This document shows, piece by piece, positions 22,640 through 34,073 of a stretch of 64,000 nucleotides of DNA. The stretch lies in NCBI RefSeq assembly GCF_024323335.1, contig NC_066585.1:83812614-83876613 (forward strand). The letters run 5' to 3'. The position numbers were made by a program, and so were the translations under genes. The DNA comes from Lathyrus oleraceus (lineage: Eukaryota; Streptophyta; Magnoliopsida; Fabales; Fabaceae). Numbering within the stretch: the stretch's first letter is position 1; each line of letters begins with the position of its first letter. Under the pieces are notes generated by a model. It saw nothing but the letters and a program-made list of their open reading frames with translations. It made no database searches and was not told where the DNA came from.

Positions 22640-25440
22640 TGTCATACCCCAAAATTTGTCCTACTTCTTTTACATTTTCATCTGACTTTTGACCCTAAAT
22701 TCATCGGCATATTCATTCATGTACAATTGCATTTCTTATATAAACATCATTAGTTCAGAGGTTGGTGTTCATGGCACAAGTGCTGGATAAGTTCCTCTTC
22801 ATGGTGTTCTTAAGAAGCAAGCCTATGGTATTTTGGTGTTGCATTTAATCGTATCATTGGATCTGATTATGAACTGCAAATGTGATTGGTCAATCTTTTA
22901 TGGACTTGGTCATTTTGTATGGATTCAAGAAAAGGTTTTGCAATTCAGAGTCGAGTAGAAGAAGTCAAGATTCATTCCTTCAAATTCATGTTTCATTCAA
23001 GTACAAGTTCAAATATTCAACGTTCCATTACAAAAAAGTTCAAAACCAAACTACACTATTTTACATCATTTAACCCACAATTGACTCTTGATCAACTGTT
23101 GAATTTTTAGTCAAATGGTTGACCAAAGTCAATTGACCATCCTAAACAATACTCGTTTCATCCCTTCGTGAGTCCTCCATATTTAAGCTACCCAAATCTT
23201 CAAGGTTCCAAAATACCACGTCAAAGCGTTGTTCTCACCATGTGCCATACCTACGAAACCATACACAACGCAAAATGAGTCACAAAAATCACTGCATAGC
23301 TTACATCTGCAAGCCACTACATCTGAAGAATCAAAAAACTAAGTTTCAAGTTAGTAACCGGTTACCAAGAATCAGGTAACCGGTTACACATGTTCTTTTC
23401 CAGCAGCATTGCAGAACCATTTCAAAACATACCAAACCAGTTCACATAGCAACAATAATACATAACCGCAAAAGAAAATGCAGTAACACATCCTTTACAC
23501 TTTGAACCAAGCATTTCTAACACACTAACATCCATCAAAATATTGAACTATACTAACTCATTCCAATCCTAAGACCAAGCCAAGCTAAAAATTCCATAAC
23601 AATCCCTGCATTTAACACTTCAATAATAGTTCCAACTAACAACTTAATAACTCATTAACACCATTAACATCATAACCAACTTTCTCATGAGAACACTTAA
23701 CATTAATTGTTGTCGAAACTTTTAACCACCATTTCCAGGAAAAGTGACCGAAACGGTTGGAAGATCCATCTATATAAACTCATCACTCTCTTAAATCTAA
23801 GGAGGTTCATTTATCAACCAAAGGCTCTAATCATTTTCTGCAGAAAACCACTCATTGAAAATTCAGCTTTCATTCTTTCAATTCATCTTCTCCAATTCCT
23901 CTTCCTACATTAAAGCTCTATCACCATTGGAGCAAGCTTCACCTTGAAGTTAGTCACAATTGAGGTAAACCTCCTACATTTTACACTACTCTTACACTCC
24001 CATAATCAACATCAACAAATTATCGATTGAAATTAGCATACCTCTATTTTTCTTCATCTTCATCACCTTCAAATTTCAACAAATTCCAAGACAATTCTCC
24101 GTCTTGCATGTCGGTGAATTTTTATTCCTTCTTGTTTGCTGAATTTTTGTTACCACAATGTAGATTTTGTATTGGATAATCAAAACCCCGAGGTTTGGTG
24201 GCTTGATTGTTCTCCACCTGCATTTAATTTCAGTTTTCATGGTTAGGGTTCATAATTTTCTTGCTTCAATTTAAAGAATTGGTTAATCTTTGGAAAGAAT
24301 TGATGAGAGATTAGGAAAGAGGAGGTTGAGAGGAGTAGATTGATGGTAATATTTAGTAATTCCGACCAACTCCGCCGCCTCCGACACGGTGGAGCAAAGC
24401 TCTGATGGTGGTGTTTTTGACATCTTCATGAACATGATGTGTAGAGATGAAGAATAACTTTGTTGAATTTTCCCCCTTCCCTTGGCCATTTTCGGTTGGG
24501 CTTAGAGCCATTAAGCCCACTGTTTTTCTCTTCATACCCCTATTTTGCTTAGGCTACCTTTTGTTGAACCCAACAATAACACCTTGTATTTGAGTCTTAT
24601 CTGTTAGGCCCAAAGCCTCTGTTTCTAGGCTACATACCCTCTGGTGTATAAACCCATGCGGATTTAATTGCTTTTCTTTTATTTCTTATTTTTCATCAAT
24701 TATTTTGTCAATTGTTCTTATGCTTTTAATTCATGAACATGCACATTCTAACTCATGTAAATTCATAGTAAATTCATGTATCATGGTTAATTAGAATATT
24801 TTCTCTTTTGGAAGTTAGGTTCCAACATGCTTAATTTCAATGCCATGTTAAATCATAAAAAAATACACATTAAAAATGGTTAGTTTAATTAGGATGGATT
24901 TCTACTTTAGATTTTAATTGAATTTAGTATAGAGTTTAGCTCTCTATTTTTAATTAGAAATCAAATTCTTTACTCTTGATTACATATATGAATTATGATT
25001 GTGATTTTGCCACTTAAATGATTCCTATGTGCTCATTGGTTTAATTTTGCATGGTGTATGATTATCCCCCATTTGAAACAAATGTATCCCACTCTCATGA
25101 AAGTGTAATAATTTTATCGCTTTTCTCACTCGTTCATTAATGTAGAAATAATCAAAAGCAAACTAAAAAGAACCTTTTTCAAAAGGGAAAAAATAAACTT
25201 GATCTAACGTCAAGTGTTTTTCCAAATCAAACTTAATTGAATGCAACGCGAGTACTTGATCCAACGTCAAGTACCTCTTTCATTTAATTCACACAATTGT
25301 CACATTCAATATCAAACACTTTATCTTACGTCAAGTCATTTTCAAAACATATTTTACAATAAACCGGATGAAAAAGGATGGTGGTGTACATACTTGTACA
25401 CACCATTTCTCAAGTACTTGGGTTGTCGGCCGTACTTAGG
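22640..25440. mobile_element. 2.8-kb non-coding LTR-like insert in Tat gag
   Basis: It interrupts gag precisely between EIGDI and NNENL. It begins TGTCATACCCCAAAATTTG, resembling the start of the Ogre-type solo LTR at 41094 (TGTAACACCTCAAAATTTG), so it is probably a solo LTR or truncated LTR of a related large element. It has no coding potential and contains a perfect palindrome pair (23354-23387) and repeated GATC(C/T)AACGTCAAGT motifs at about 25200-25275. A clear target-site duplication and the exact right border could not be found. Confidence 0.55.
23354..23387. repeat. Pair of perfect 12-bp palindromes GTAACCGGTTAC
   Basis: GTAACCGGTTAC occurs twice, separated by the 10-nt linker CAAGAATCAG, giving a centre-to-centre distance of 22 bp. 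Each has a central CpG. The arrangement parallels the palindrome pairs in the copia and chromovirus LTRs of this window. Confidence 0.95.
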
Positions 25441-25442
25441 TT

Positions 25443-26738
25443 GTGGTTATTTCCAACAATGAGAACTTGAGGATACGATATTTCCCTAGTTCCCTCATGA
25501 AAAATGCTTTCACTTGGTTTACCATACTCCTAGCGAACTCCATCCATGATTGGACTCATTTAGAAAGACTGTTCCATGAACTATTTTATACGGGATACTC
25601 TAAGATCAGTTTGAAGGAATTGGCGAGTATTAAGCGTAAGTTTAGTGAGCCAATAGATGATTATATAAATAGGTTTTGATTGTTGAAGGCAAGGTCTTTC
25701 ACACAAATTCCCGAACATTAACTAGTCGAAATGGTTATTTGTGGTTTAGATTATTCCATTAGGAAGAAGATAGACACCCAATATTTAAGAGATATGGCCC
25801 AATTAGCAGACCGAGTTCGACAGGTAGAACGTTTAAAAGCCGAAAAGTCTAGGGCAAGTAAGAACAATAGAAGGGAAAGGGTAACGTACGTAGAAATGGA
25901 TGAAGATAATTAGGAAATATGTAGTAATACTATAGGTTTTGACGAAAGCGAAATCGATTTGTTCGAATTGAAACAAGGGTCACCTTACTCTTGCAAGGTT
26001 CTTGCACCTACGAACGAAAAAAAAAACCGTTGAAATAGAAAAAATGATAAGTTCCCTAAAAGAACATACACCTTCTACGTGACGAAGTGTGATGAGATCT
26101 TTGATTCACTAGTCAAAGATGGCCAAATTATAGTGCCACTTGGCGCTAAAATGTCGTCGTTAGAACAACGGAAAAAACGAGGGTTTTGCAAGTATCACAA
26201 TTTTTTAGGCTATAAAACTTCACAATATTTTCTTTTTAGGGATCTTATGCATAATGCTATTAAGGACAGAAGGTTGAATTTTGGTGACAAGGGAAAGTCC
26301 CAGATGAAGATTGACTCAGATCCCTTGCAAGTGACAGATACCCATTACACTGAACCTACTGATGTCAATATGATCGAGGCTACTGAAGGAATTCATAACA
26401 AGGGCCCTATGGTTGAAACTGATGTGGGTTTCAAACAAGGTCTCGAAATGACTGAGGCTCCTGAAGATCTCAGGGTCAGATTGCAGAAGATTGAGATTGT
26501 TGATGGTTCCAACATGCAAGTCAACATGGTCGAACTGGGTGAAGATGCTGACATGGGGGTACATGAGGAAAGCACCCAACAAAGTGAATATCAAGTGAAG
26601 GTTGCTTCTCCTAAAAAGGACGAAAGCTTAATCGAATTCCTCCATTGCTTCCAGAGGAAGAAGTCTGAAGTGATAATGTGCCCAAGGTGCAATTCCGTCT
26701 TCAACAAGAAAGTTGCTGAGAATATAGAGAGAGTTTGA
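25443..26738 (+). pseudogene. Tat gag, central and C-terminal part
   Basis: Ty3/gypsy capsid region: NNENLRIRYFPSSL, NAFTWFTILLANSIHDWTHL, ERLFHELFYTGYSKISLKEL, EPIDDYINRF, then after a stop EMVICGLDYSIRKKIDTQYL and LADRVRQVERLKAEK. A longer open frame (26079-26738) covers the gag tail with FCKYHNFLGYKTSQYF, a degenerate relative of a CxxH-type knuckle. In-frame stops near 25677 and 25911 break it. It continues gag from the left of the 2.8-kb insert. Confidence 0.8.
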
Positions 26739-29170
26739 ATTGCTCGTCATAGGGGCAACTGGAAGGACGCTCAAAACTAGTATGTCTTCAACAAACGGGG
26801 AATCCCTTGAAGACAACAACAGGGAGGCCCAAATATCCATAAGAACATGCAAGCCTTATTCAAGCCCATTGTTGATGCCTCTAGGGACAAATGGGTGAGG
26901 CCCACTGAAAAATAGGGCCAAGGTCAAGATAAGTGAAAAACATTGAGACTGACCAAAGTTATTTTATGGATGAGGTTAACCATGTGGATAAGCGCCATTT
27001 TGACAAGAATTTGGCGAACATTGCTCCTTGCAGCCCTGCGGGCTTACCATACATGCCTTATGATAAGGCATTTTACTTTCTAAATCTGCACCCAACCCAT
27101 GGTTTCAACTGGGATAAAGAGATTAGGGGGAAGTATACGAAGTTATAGGGATGCCAGGACTCCGACCTACTGGATGGGGAGACGAAGATAATGATTATGT
27201 CTGAATCCAACACGCTGGAAAAGATTTCGGCTTACATAGCCGAAAACAGGTTAAAAGCGGCCTTAGAGGCCGAAGTAAAGTACATGGACGTCGAAGCCAA
27301 ATGGACCAAAGTACACATATAAGAGTATGGTATTGATTTTGAAGTAGATCCCCCCTGATAAACAACATGTTGAGGTGACTAGCCAGAGGCTCGACGCCAT
27401 CTATGATAACGAGCCTTTGGGTTTTGAGAAGGATCCTATAGCACCTAATATCAAAATGCTAGCGCAAGATCCTCTAGAAGAAATTGACTTGGGAGATGTA
27501 ATAAGCAAAAGGACAACGTATATCAGCGTCAACCTTAGCCTAGAACTCAAGGTCGAAGTGATCCAACCCTTAAAAGAGTACAAAGACTATTTTTCTTGGG
27601 ATTACAGTGGGATGCCTGAATTGACTAAGGATTTGGTGGAGTTAAAATTGCCTATAAAGCCTGGGAGGAAGCCCGTCAAGCAAACTCCAAGGAGTTTCAC
27701 ACCAGAAATCCTGTCGAAAATCAAAGAAGAAATCGAAAGGCTTCTCAAATGTAAGTTCATCTGCATAAGAAGGTATGTCGAATAGATTTCAAATATCTAT
27801 CCGATTATAAAAAAGAACGGAACTTTGAGGGTTTGCATTGACTTCAGAGATTTGAATGTAGCAACCCCAAGGGATGAATAACCAATGCTAATGGCAGAAA
27901 TTCTAGTCGATTCAGCCGCAGGTTTCGAGTATCTTAGTATGCTTGATGGGTATTCTGGATATAACTAGATTTTCATTGTTGACGAAGATGTCCCTAAAAC
28001 CGCGTTTCGGTGCCCAAGAGCCTTGGGCACCTATGAATGGGTGGTCATGCCCTTTGGTTTGAAAAGAGCAATGGATTCTATTTTTCATGATTTCATTGAG
28101 ACTTTTATGCAGATCTACATTAACGATATTGTTGTTAAGTCTGTATCAAGAAAAAGTCACATTGACCATCTCCGACAGTCATTCGAAAGAATGAGGAAAC
28201 ATGGTCTGAAGATGAATCCTTTCAAGTTTGTGTTTTGTATGCAGGCAGGGGATTTTTTAGGCTTTGTGGTCCATAAAAAGGGGATTGAAATCAACCAAAA
28301 TAAGACCAAGGCCATAATGGAAGCGAAAGTGCCATCAACGAAGAAGGAACTACAGTCCTTGTTAGGAAAGATTAACTTCCTAAGGAGGTTCATCTTGAAC
28401 CTAAGTGGTAAAACTCAAGCCTTTTCGCCTCCTCTTCGAATGGAAAAGGAAGGTTTCGAATAGGGACAAGAACAACAGGAAGCATTCGACAAAATTAAAT
28501 ATTATCTTGTTCGTCCTCCAATTCTATCACCTCCTTGTAGAAGTAAAAGTATGAGGTTATATATTTCTTCATTTGATGTAACTATAGGGAGCATGCTTGC
28601 TCAGGAGAATGAAAATGACATCGAAAGAGCCATTTATTATCTTAGTTGAGTCCTTAGTGATGCATAAACTAGGTATATTATGGTTGAAAAATTATGCATG
28701 TGTTTGTACTTCTCTTGCACTATATAAAGTTGGTTGATGTGTATGTTTCGTCTCATTTTGACATAATAAAACATATGCTTTCTAAGCCAATACATGGTAG
28801 AATTGGGAAATGGTCACTTGCTTTAACTGAGTATTCTTTGACCTATATGCCTTTGAAAGCTATGAAAGGGCAAGTAGTCGCAGATTTTATCGTTGATCAT
28901 GCTATGGTCAAAACGCCCCAAGCCTTTGTAGAACTTGAACCTTGGAAGTTATATTTCGATGGTTCTAGTCATAAAGAAGGAATTGGGATTGAAGTTCTAA
29001 TCATTTCTCCTAACAAAATTCCAACAAAATTCAAGTACCGGATAAAGGGTTCTTGCTCGAACGATGAGGCTCAATATGAAGCTTTGATAGCTGGCCTCGA
29101 AATCTTGTTGGAATTGGGGGCAACTAGAGTCGAAATAAGTAATGACTCTGAACTGGTTGCCAAATAGATG
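26739..29170 (+). pseudogene. Tat element A protease/RT/RNase H with second archaeal-type RNase H
   Basis: After a gag-pol linker with the unassigned block CSPAGLPYMPYDKAFYFLNL, the RT runs from about 27375: KPGRKPVKQTPRSFTPEILS, KKNGTLRVCIDFRDLN, TYEWVVMPFGLKRA (a short deletion follows), then QIYINDIVVKS (28113-28145), where the first Asp of the catalytic pair reads Asn. The RNase H region is frameshifted. A second, archaeal-type RNase H follows (WKLYFDGSSHKEGIGIEVLI, NDEAQYEALIAGLEIL, SNDSELVAK; 28690-29170). Dual RNase H is a hallmark of the Tat lineage and is the main basis for the classification. Stops at about 27782, 28461 and 29165. Dead. Confidence 0.85.
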
Positions 29171-29299
29171 AATAGGGAATACAAATGTGTCAAATAAAAT
29201 TTGATCGTGTATTTCATGGTAGAAAATAGATTGTTGTGAAAGTTTGACTACGTGAACATTAGGCACATCCCTCGACTCAAAAATTAAGAGGCTAATGAT

Positions 29300-30706
29300 T
29301 TGGCCCAAATTGCTTTTGGGTGCAAAGTGTCGAAAGAAAATTTGGAAGACTTAATTGAAGTTCGAGGAAGAATAATGGCAACCAAGTTATCTCCATCAGA
29401 TTTGGAAATGACAAAGTTAGGATTTACAGACGGAGAAAATTTCAAAATATTGGCCATAGATAACTTGACTGACACAGATTGGAGAAAGCCAATAGTAGAT
29501 TATCTGGAAAACCCAACAAGATTTACAGAGCAAACAATCAGGTACCGTGCTTTAAGTTATACTCTTACGGGAAACGAGTGTTTCAAAAAGACACCTGAAG
29601 GAATTATGCTCAAACTCCTTAGTGAAAGTGAGACATATTTAGCTTTGTCAAATGTCCATAGTGGGGCATGTGGGGCTCATCAAGTTGGCCATAAAATGAA
29701 GTGGTTGTTGTTTCGACAAGGAATTTATTGGCTGACAATGTTGAAAGGTTGCATTGAGTTCACTAAAGGTTCCAAGAATTCCAGATACATGCAGGCATTC
29801 ATCATGTTCCTTCAAGCGAACTACATTCCATAGCCTTGGCTCTTTAGAGGTTGGGCATTAGATTTGGTTGGTGAGATTCGAACGACCTCATCTAAAGGTT
29901 AGATGTACATTTTAGTAGGTATTAATTACTTTACTAAATGGATTGAAGCCATACCTTTGGTGAATGTTGATCAAGAAGCAGTGATTGAATTTATCCAAAG
30001 GTACATAACTTATAGGTTTGGAATCCCTGAAACCATTACAACTTATCAAGGATCAGTTTTCACTGGTCGAAAGATGCAGGAATTTGCTAAAGAAATAGGG
30101 ATTAAATTGCTAACGTCTACGCCTTATTATGCTCAGACGAATGGTCAAGTCAAAGCACCAAACAAGGTGGTGATTGGGTTAATAAAGAAGCACATGGGGA
30201 AAAAGCCAAAGAATTGGCATAAAACTTTAGATCAAATTGTTTGGGCTTGTCGAACATCTCCTAAGGAAGCCATGAATGCTACGCCTTTTCGTTTGACTTA
30301 TGGGCATGACGCAATTTTACTAGTAAAAACTTGTCTTCAGTCAACTAGAGTTCAAAGGCAATGCGATATTTCGTCTGAGTCTTATTAGAATATGATGATT
30401 GATGAACTAGTTGACTTAGATGAAGAAAGGATGAAAGCCTTAGAGTTATTGAGAAGACAAAATAAGATAGTAGAGAAAGCATGTAATAAAAAGGTCCAAA
30501 TTAAAACATTTTCGATTGGAAATTTGGTATGGAAGGTAATCCTACCTATGGATCGAAAAGATAGAACACTTGGTAAATGGTCCCTAAATTGGGAAGGACC
30601 TTTCCAAATTATCCGAGTTTTTTTTAATAACGCTTATGAAATAGAAGAGTTAGCAGAAGATAAAAGACTCCTGAGGGTAAATGGTAAATATTTGAAAAAA
30701 ATATAA
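29300..30706 (+). pseudogene. Tat element A integrase
   Basis: Integrase in two to three frames: zinc-binding region about GACGAHQVGHKMKWLLFRQG; core ALDLVGEIRTTSSKG, YFTKWIEAIPLVNVDQEAVI and YITYRFGIPETITTYQGSVF; STPYYAQTNGQVKAPNKV; NWHKTLDQIVWACRTSPKEA; tail FSIGNLVWKVILPMDRKDRT and ILRVNGKYLKKI. The second catalytic Asp reads Tyr (TTYQGS, 30044-30046) and the catalytic Glu reads Lys (NGQVKAP, 30152-30154), besides stops at about 29832, 29900 and 30387. Catalytically dead. Confidence 0.85.
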
Positions 30707-30806
30707 ACCTATACTCCAAGAAATTAAGATATTAACAGAATAAACGCATGTGCAACATAGAAGCCAAAATGGTAAGTCAAAAGGCCAAAATGGCTAAGGT
30801 TGTTCA

Positions 30807-33221
30807 TTACAAAATTACATTATCCAGAAGTTCCGAAGTCACAAAATAAAATTGATTCAACGTCCAACTAAGTGCATAAATTAGTTGGGAGAGAAGTCTT
30901 AATTCGGTTGTATTTTGTAATGGACACCTGCAGGCAGCGTTCGAGGACAAACTTGCCAAGAGTAAGGGTATCAATTTAGGTTCCCAATTGTTGGGTTCTA
31001 TCGATTTGGTAGACGCCCACCTTAATATCTTTGTCAAGTTGCTGGCGATCAAGCTTTTGGATCTCGTCCTGATGATCCTTGGCCTTTCGAATTTTAGTCT
31101 GCAATTCCTTAATTTGTTCTTCCCAAGCAGAGATATTGGCAACACAGGTATCGAATTCTTATTGATTTTGAGAGAAGGATTTCTCTATAATTTCAACCTT
31201 AGTAGTTTATCCAGTAGCTGCATCCCATTATTCTGCTTGAGTTTCTTTTTTCCTCTCAATTTTGGTCAAAGGTTCTTGCTTGCGCAAGAGACCCGCAAAG
31301 ACTTGATCGATAAGAAACTCGAGCTCCACTAACAAATTTGCATCTTCTGGAGAAATGCTTAGAATGTCAACCTTTTTCAACATATTTTTGATTCCATAAT
31401 TTCCATTTAGGTTGCCCTCCAACACTTAGATTAGGTTGGTATCGAAAGCTTTCTCTCTGATTTGTTGGAGGAGTTCGTCAGCAGTTTCGACAGTAGAACG
31501 AATACCATAAGCAATTGAAGAACCCAAGCCTTTCTCAGTAGAGCTTGCTCGTGCACTCATCATAGCCTTCAAATATTCAACTAGCTTATTCTTCTTCAGA
31601 TTATCTAGTTCTTCTTGAGTAAGAGGAGTGTTGGTGACTTTCGAAGAGATTATGGGTTCCTTAATAATCTCAGCAGATGGGTTAGTAACAGTTATATTAT
31701 CCATTGGGGTTTTTTGAGGACCTTCTTCAACCTAATTTTCTTCATCAATGTTGGGCATGGTTTCATCTTTGTCATTATGCCCATCTTCGTCATGATTTGG
31801 AATTTTTGGGGAAGAGAGAAAAGTTTTAGCGAATCTTGTCGAAGAAATTTTATTGAATCCTCACAGACGAACCATTCTAGGAATGAAGGTCCAAATGCAA
31901 AGCCAAGATCAGTGCTAGGCAATCGTGGGAACTTTAGTGGCTGAAGTCTAAAAGCTAACTCATATTTGTTTTTGGGCTTCATGCACGAAGGAATTTTTAA
32001 ATCAGGAAGTTTCTCTAGAAACTTATCTCTTAAAATAAATGTTGCCTCACAGATGGTTCGACTGAGATTATCAGGTCTGTATGCAATTTCAAAGTATTTC
32101 TGAAATGCTTGAATCTCCTTGATGTGAGTTGTTATACCTTTCTTGTGCTATATAGAAGTAAAAACACCAGTTAGATGTTGAGTAAGGGCAGGGACGTCGA
32201 ATATTTCATTCGTGTAGTAATTTTTCCACCAAGTGTCAAATTCTTGTGTGTAGTAAAGTGATGGTCGAAAAGAGATGGGAGTAAGTCATGTCACTTGGGT
32301 CAAAGATTTCTCCAGTTGGTTGAAAACCAGTGATATCAGCAATATCGAAAAGGGTAGGAGTCAACATTCTGCAGGGGAAATGAAAAGTATTGTGAGTATT
32401 ATCCCAAAAATATAAAGAGGCTATTAACATATTTTGACTATATCCTGGCCCTACTTTCGACAATTGAATCATGTCATAAATACCCATTTCTTTCCAAAAT
32501 TGGGATTTCTTATTCTCAAATTTGGTAAGCCAAGTGAGATAGGGTTCAGGGTCTTTCGATAAGGGGAAAGAGAGAAACACTCTAAGAGTGCCACTCATAT
32601 AATTTAGATTGATAGGCTTTTTGTTTCTAAGGCTTCAGTCGAAGACTTTGTACGATGATAAGTAGGGATTTTTTTATAGTTTTTCAACATCAGTATTAGG
32701 GTCAGGCAAAGGACCCATATACGCATTAGTTTTACCAATAATAGTGAGAGGAATCAATACTTGGGATTGATAGATTTTTCGCTTTTCTTCAAGGAGATGA
32801 GGTTCAGGAACATATTCTTGATTTCCTACTAGTGATGGTTTTGCAATCTGGGTTACGGGTGATAAGAAATCTTGTTGTTGTTTTCCAACTTTGTTGTTCT
32901 TGGTTTTTGAAGATGCCTTCGTTGATGATTTGAACTTTGAAAGAGGAAAAGTTTAAGTAAGTTGTTTCTGAGAAGAAATTGCAGGAAAATTAGAGGTTAT
33001 GAGCTCAAGAAATGGAAATTTTACAAAGGAGGATGGTGAAGAATATTTATTGAGGGAGAAAAATTCGTTAACATTTCCTTTGTGATGACAGGTGGAACGA
33101 ATAATGGTACGCGTGTATGTTTTTCATTGGTTGAGCAGGTGGTTGCCCTTTTAGTTGCTATACTGCTTCTGATATAGGGATAATGATGGTGTTTATAGTT
33201 CGCACGTTTCTGATAGGACAT
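30807..33221 (-). pseudogene. Antisense plant-mobile-domain gene inside Tat element A
   Basis: Runs opposite to gag-pol between integrase and the 3' LTR. Minus-strand pieces in order: N-terminus about 32600-33221 with VGNQEYVPEPHLLEEKRKIY and SQVLIPLTIIGKTNAYMGPL; PMD at 32236-32598 with WKEMGIYDMIQLSKVGPGYS, ASLYFWDNTHNTFHFPCRML and TPTLFDIADITGFQPTGEIF; then Lys/Glu-rich helical segments (31692-31982, 31426-31704, 31228-31425, 30807-31145). PMD is a host/transposon-shared domain; antisense extra ORFs of this kind are known in Tat elements. Several stops and frameshifts make this copy a pseudogene. No link to retrotransposition chemistry is evident; a silencing-related or expression role is inference. 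Confidence 0.75.
33189..33200 (-). promoter_or_regulatory. Candidate TATA box for the antisense gene (element A)
   Basis: On the minus strand CTATAAACACC lies about 140 bp inside the PPT, just upstream of the antisense PMD gene. A matching CTATAAATACC occurs in the same relative place in element B (60551-60560), which supports a real antisense core promoter. Confidence 0.5.
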
Positions 33222-33320
33222 TTTAAAAAAGTGGTCATGATGATTGTGATGTCACAACAGTAAGTATTGTCGCGTAAAAGCTTTCAAAAAATGTCTCTTT
33301 CTCCATTTGGTCGAAAAAGA

Positions 33321-33337
33321 CATTTTGGGGGGGCAAT
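33321..33337 (+). other. Polypurine tract of element A
   Basis: CATTTTGGGGGGGCAAT directly before an LTR start TGTTAGCTG at 33339. It corresponds to the AGACATTTTTGGGGG tract before the B 3' LTR at 60859. Confidence 0.65.
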
Positions 33338-33338
33338 T

Positions 33339-34073
33339 TGTTAGCTGTAATTTCGACGCTAAAAAAGATATAAGAAGTCAAGTATAAAACTTAAGGAAAT
33401 AATTGAAGAAATCCAAGTTGACTTCGACGGGAGTTAGGCAAAGCCTTTTCGACTGGAATTTGGCAAGGAAATTGCTATATTGTCAAAATAGCTAGGATTT
33501 AGAAGTTTTTGAAATGGTTCGAAGATGAGTTCGACGAAGATAATTCAAAATGAGGTTAATAACCATATTTTGGTCTTATTTGTTCCTTCAAAGGACGTGT
33601 GGAGGCGAAACACATGCAAGCAAGAACGTGTCATTTTATGAGAAAAAATTGTTTGTTACCGTTACTGTCGAAGTAGTATAAATATGAGTCTTAGCATTAA
33701 GATTCAGGGTGTTCAATATTGTGTCAAACTCAAAACCACTTGATTTATATAAGTGTTATTGAGAAAAAGAGTTTTATGAGAATATGTATGTATGAGACAC
33801 CATATTTTCATTCAATATCAATTTATTTACATTAAAGTCATTTTTATTCCATTTACATTCCTGTCGAAATTATGTTCTTTCTTCATATTTTCTATAAATC
33901 TTCTTTTCATTACTTTTAATTGCAACATTATCGTCGAAGAACTTACTAGTAAAAAAAATCTTAAACAAAAACTATACACATATGTCCTAGGATCAATCTA
34001 GTTGATCCTGTAAGTAACCAAAGTATCAATTTTGGAAGACTAGCGCATGTTTACCAAAATCCAAGGTAAACAC
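33339..34073 (+). repeat. 3' LTR of Tat element A
   Basis: 735 bp, TGTTAGCTG...GTAAACA. Distinct from the B LTRs over most of its length but sharing the terminal part (ATGTCCTAGGATCAATCTAG, GTTGATCCTG, TTTACCAAAATCCA). It contains a TATA-like AGTATAAATATGAG near 33676. No matching 5' LTR of this subtype is seen in the window. Confidence 0.75.

Noticed and set aside
22635..25450. Target-site duplication for the 2.8-kb insert
   Set aside because: ATTGA before the left end has no convincing copy at the right end; border left approximate.
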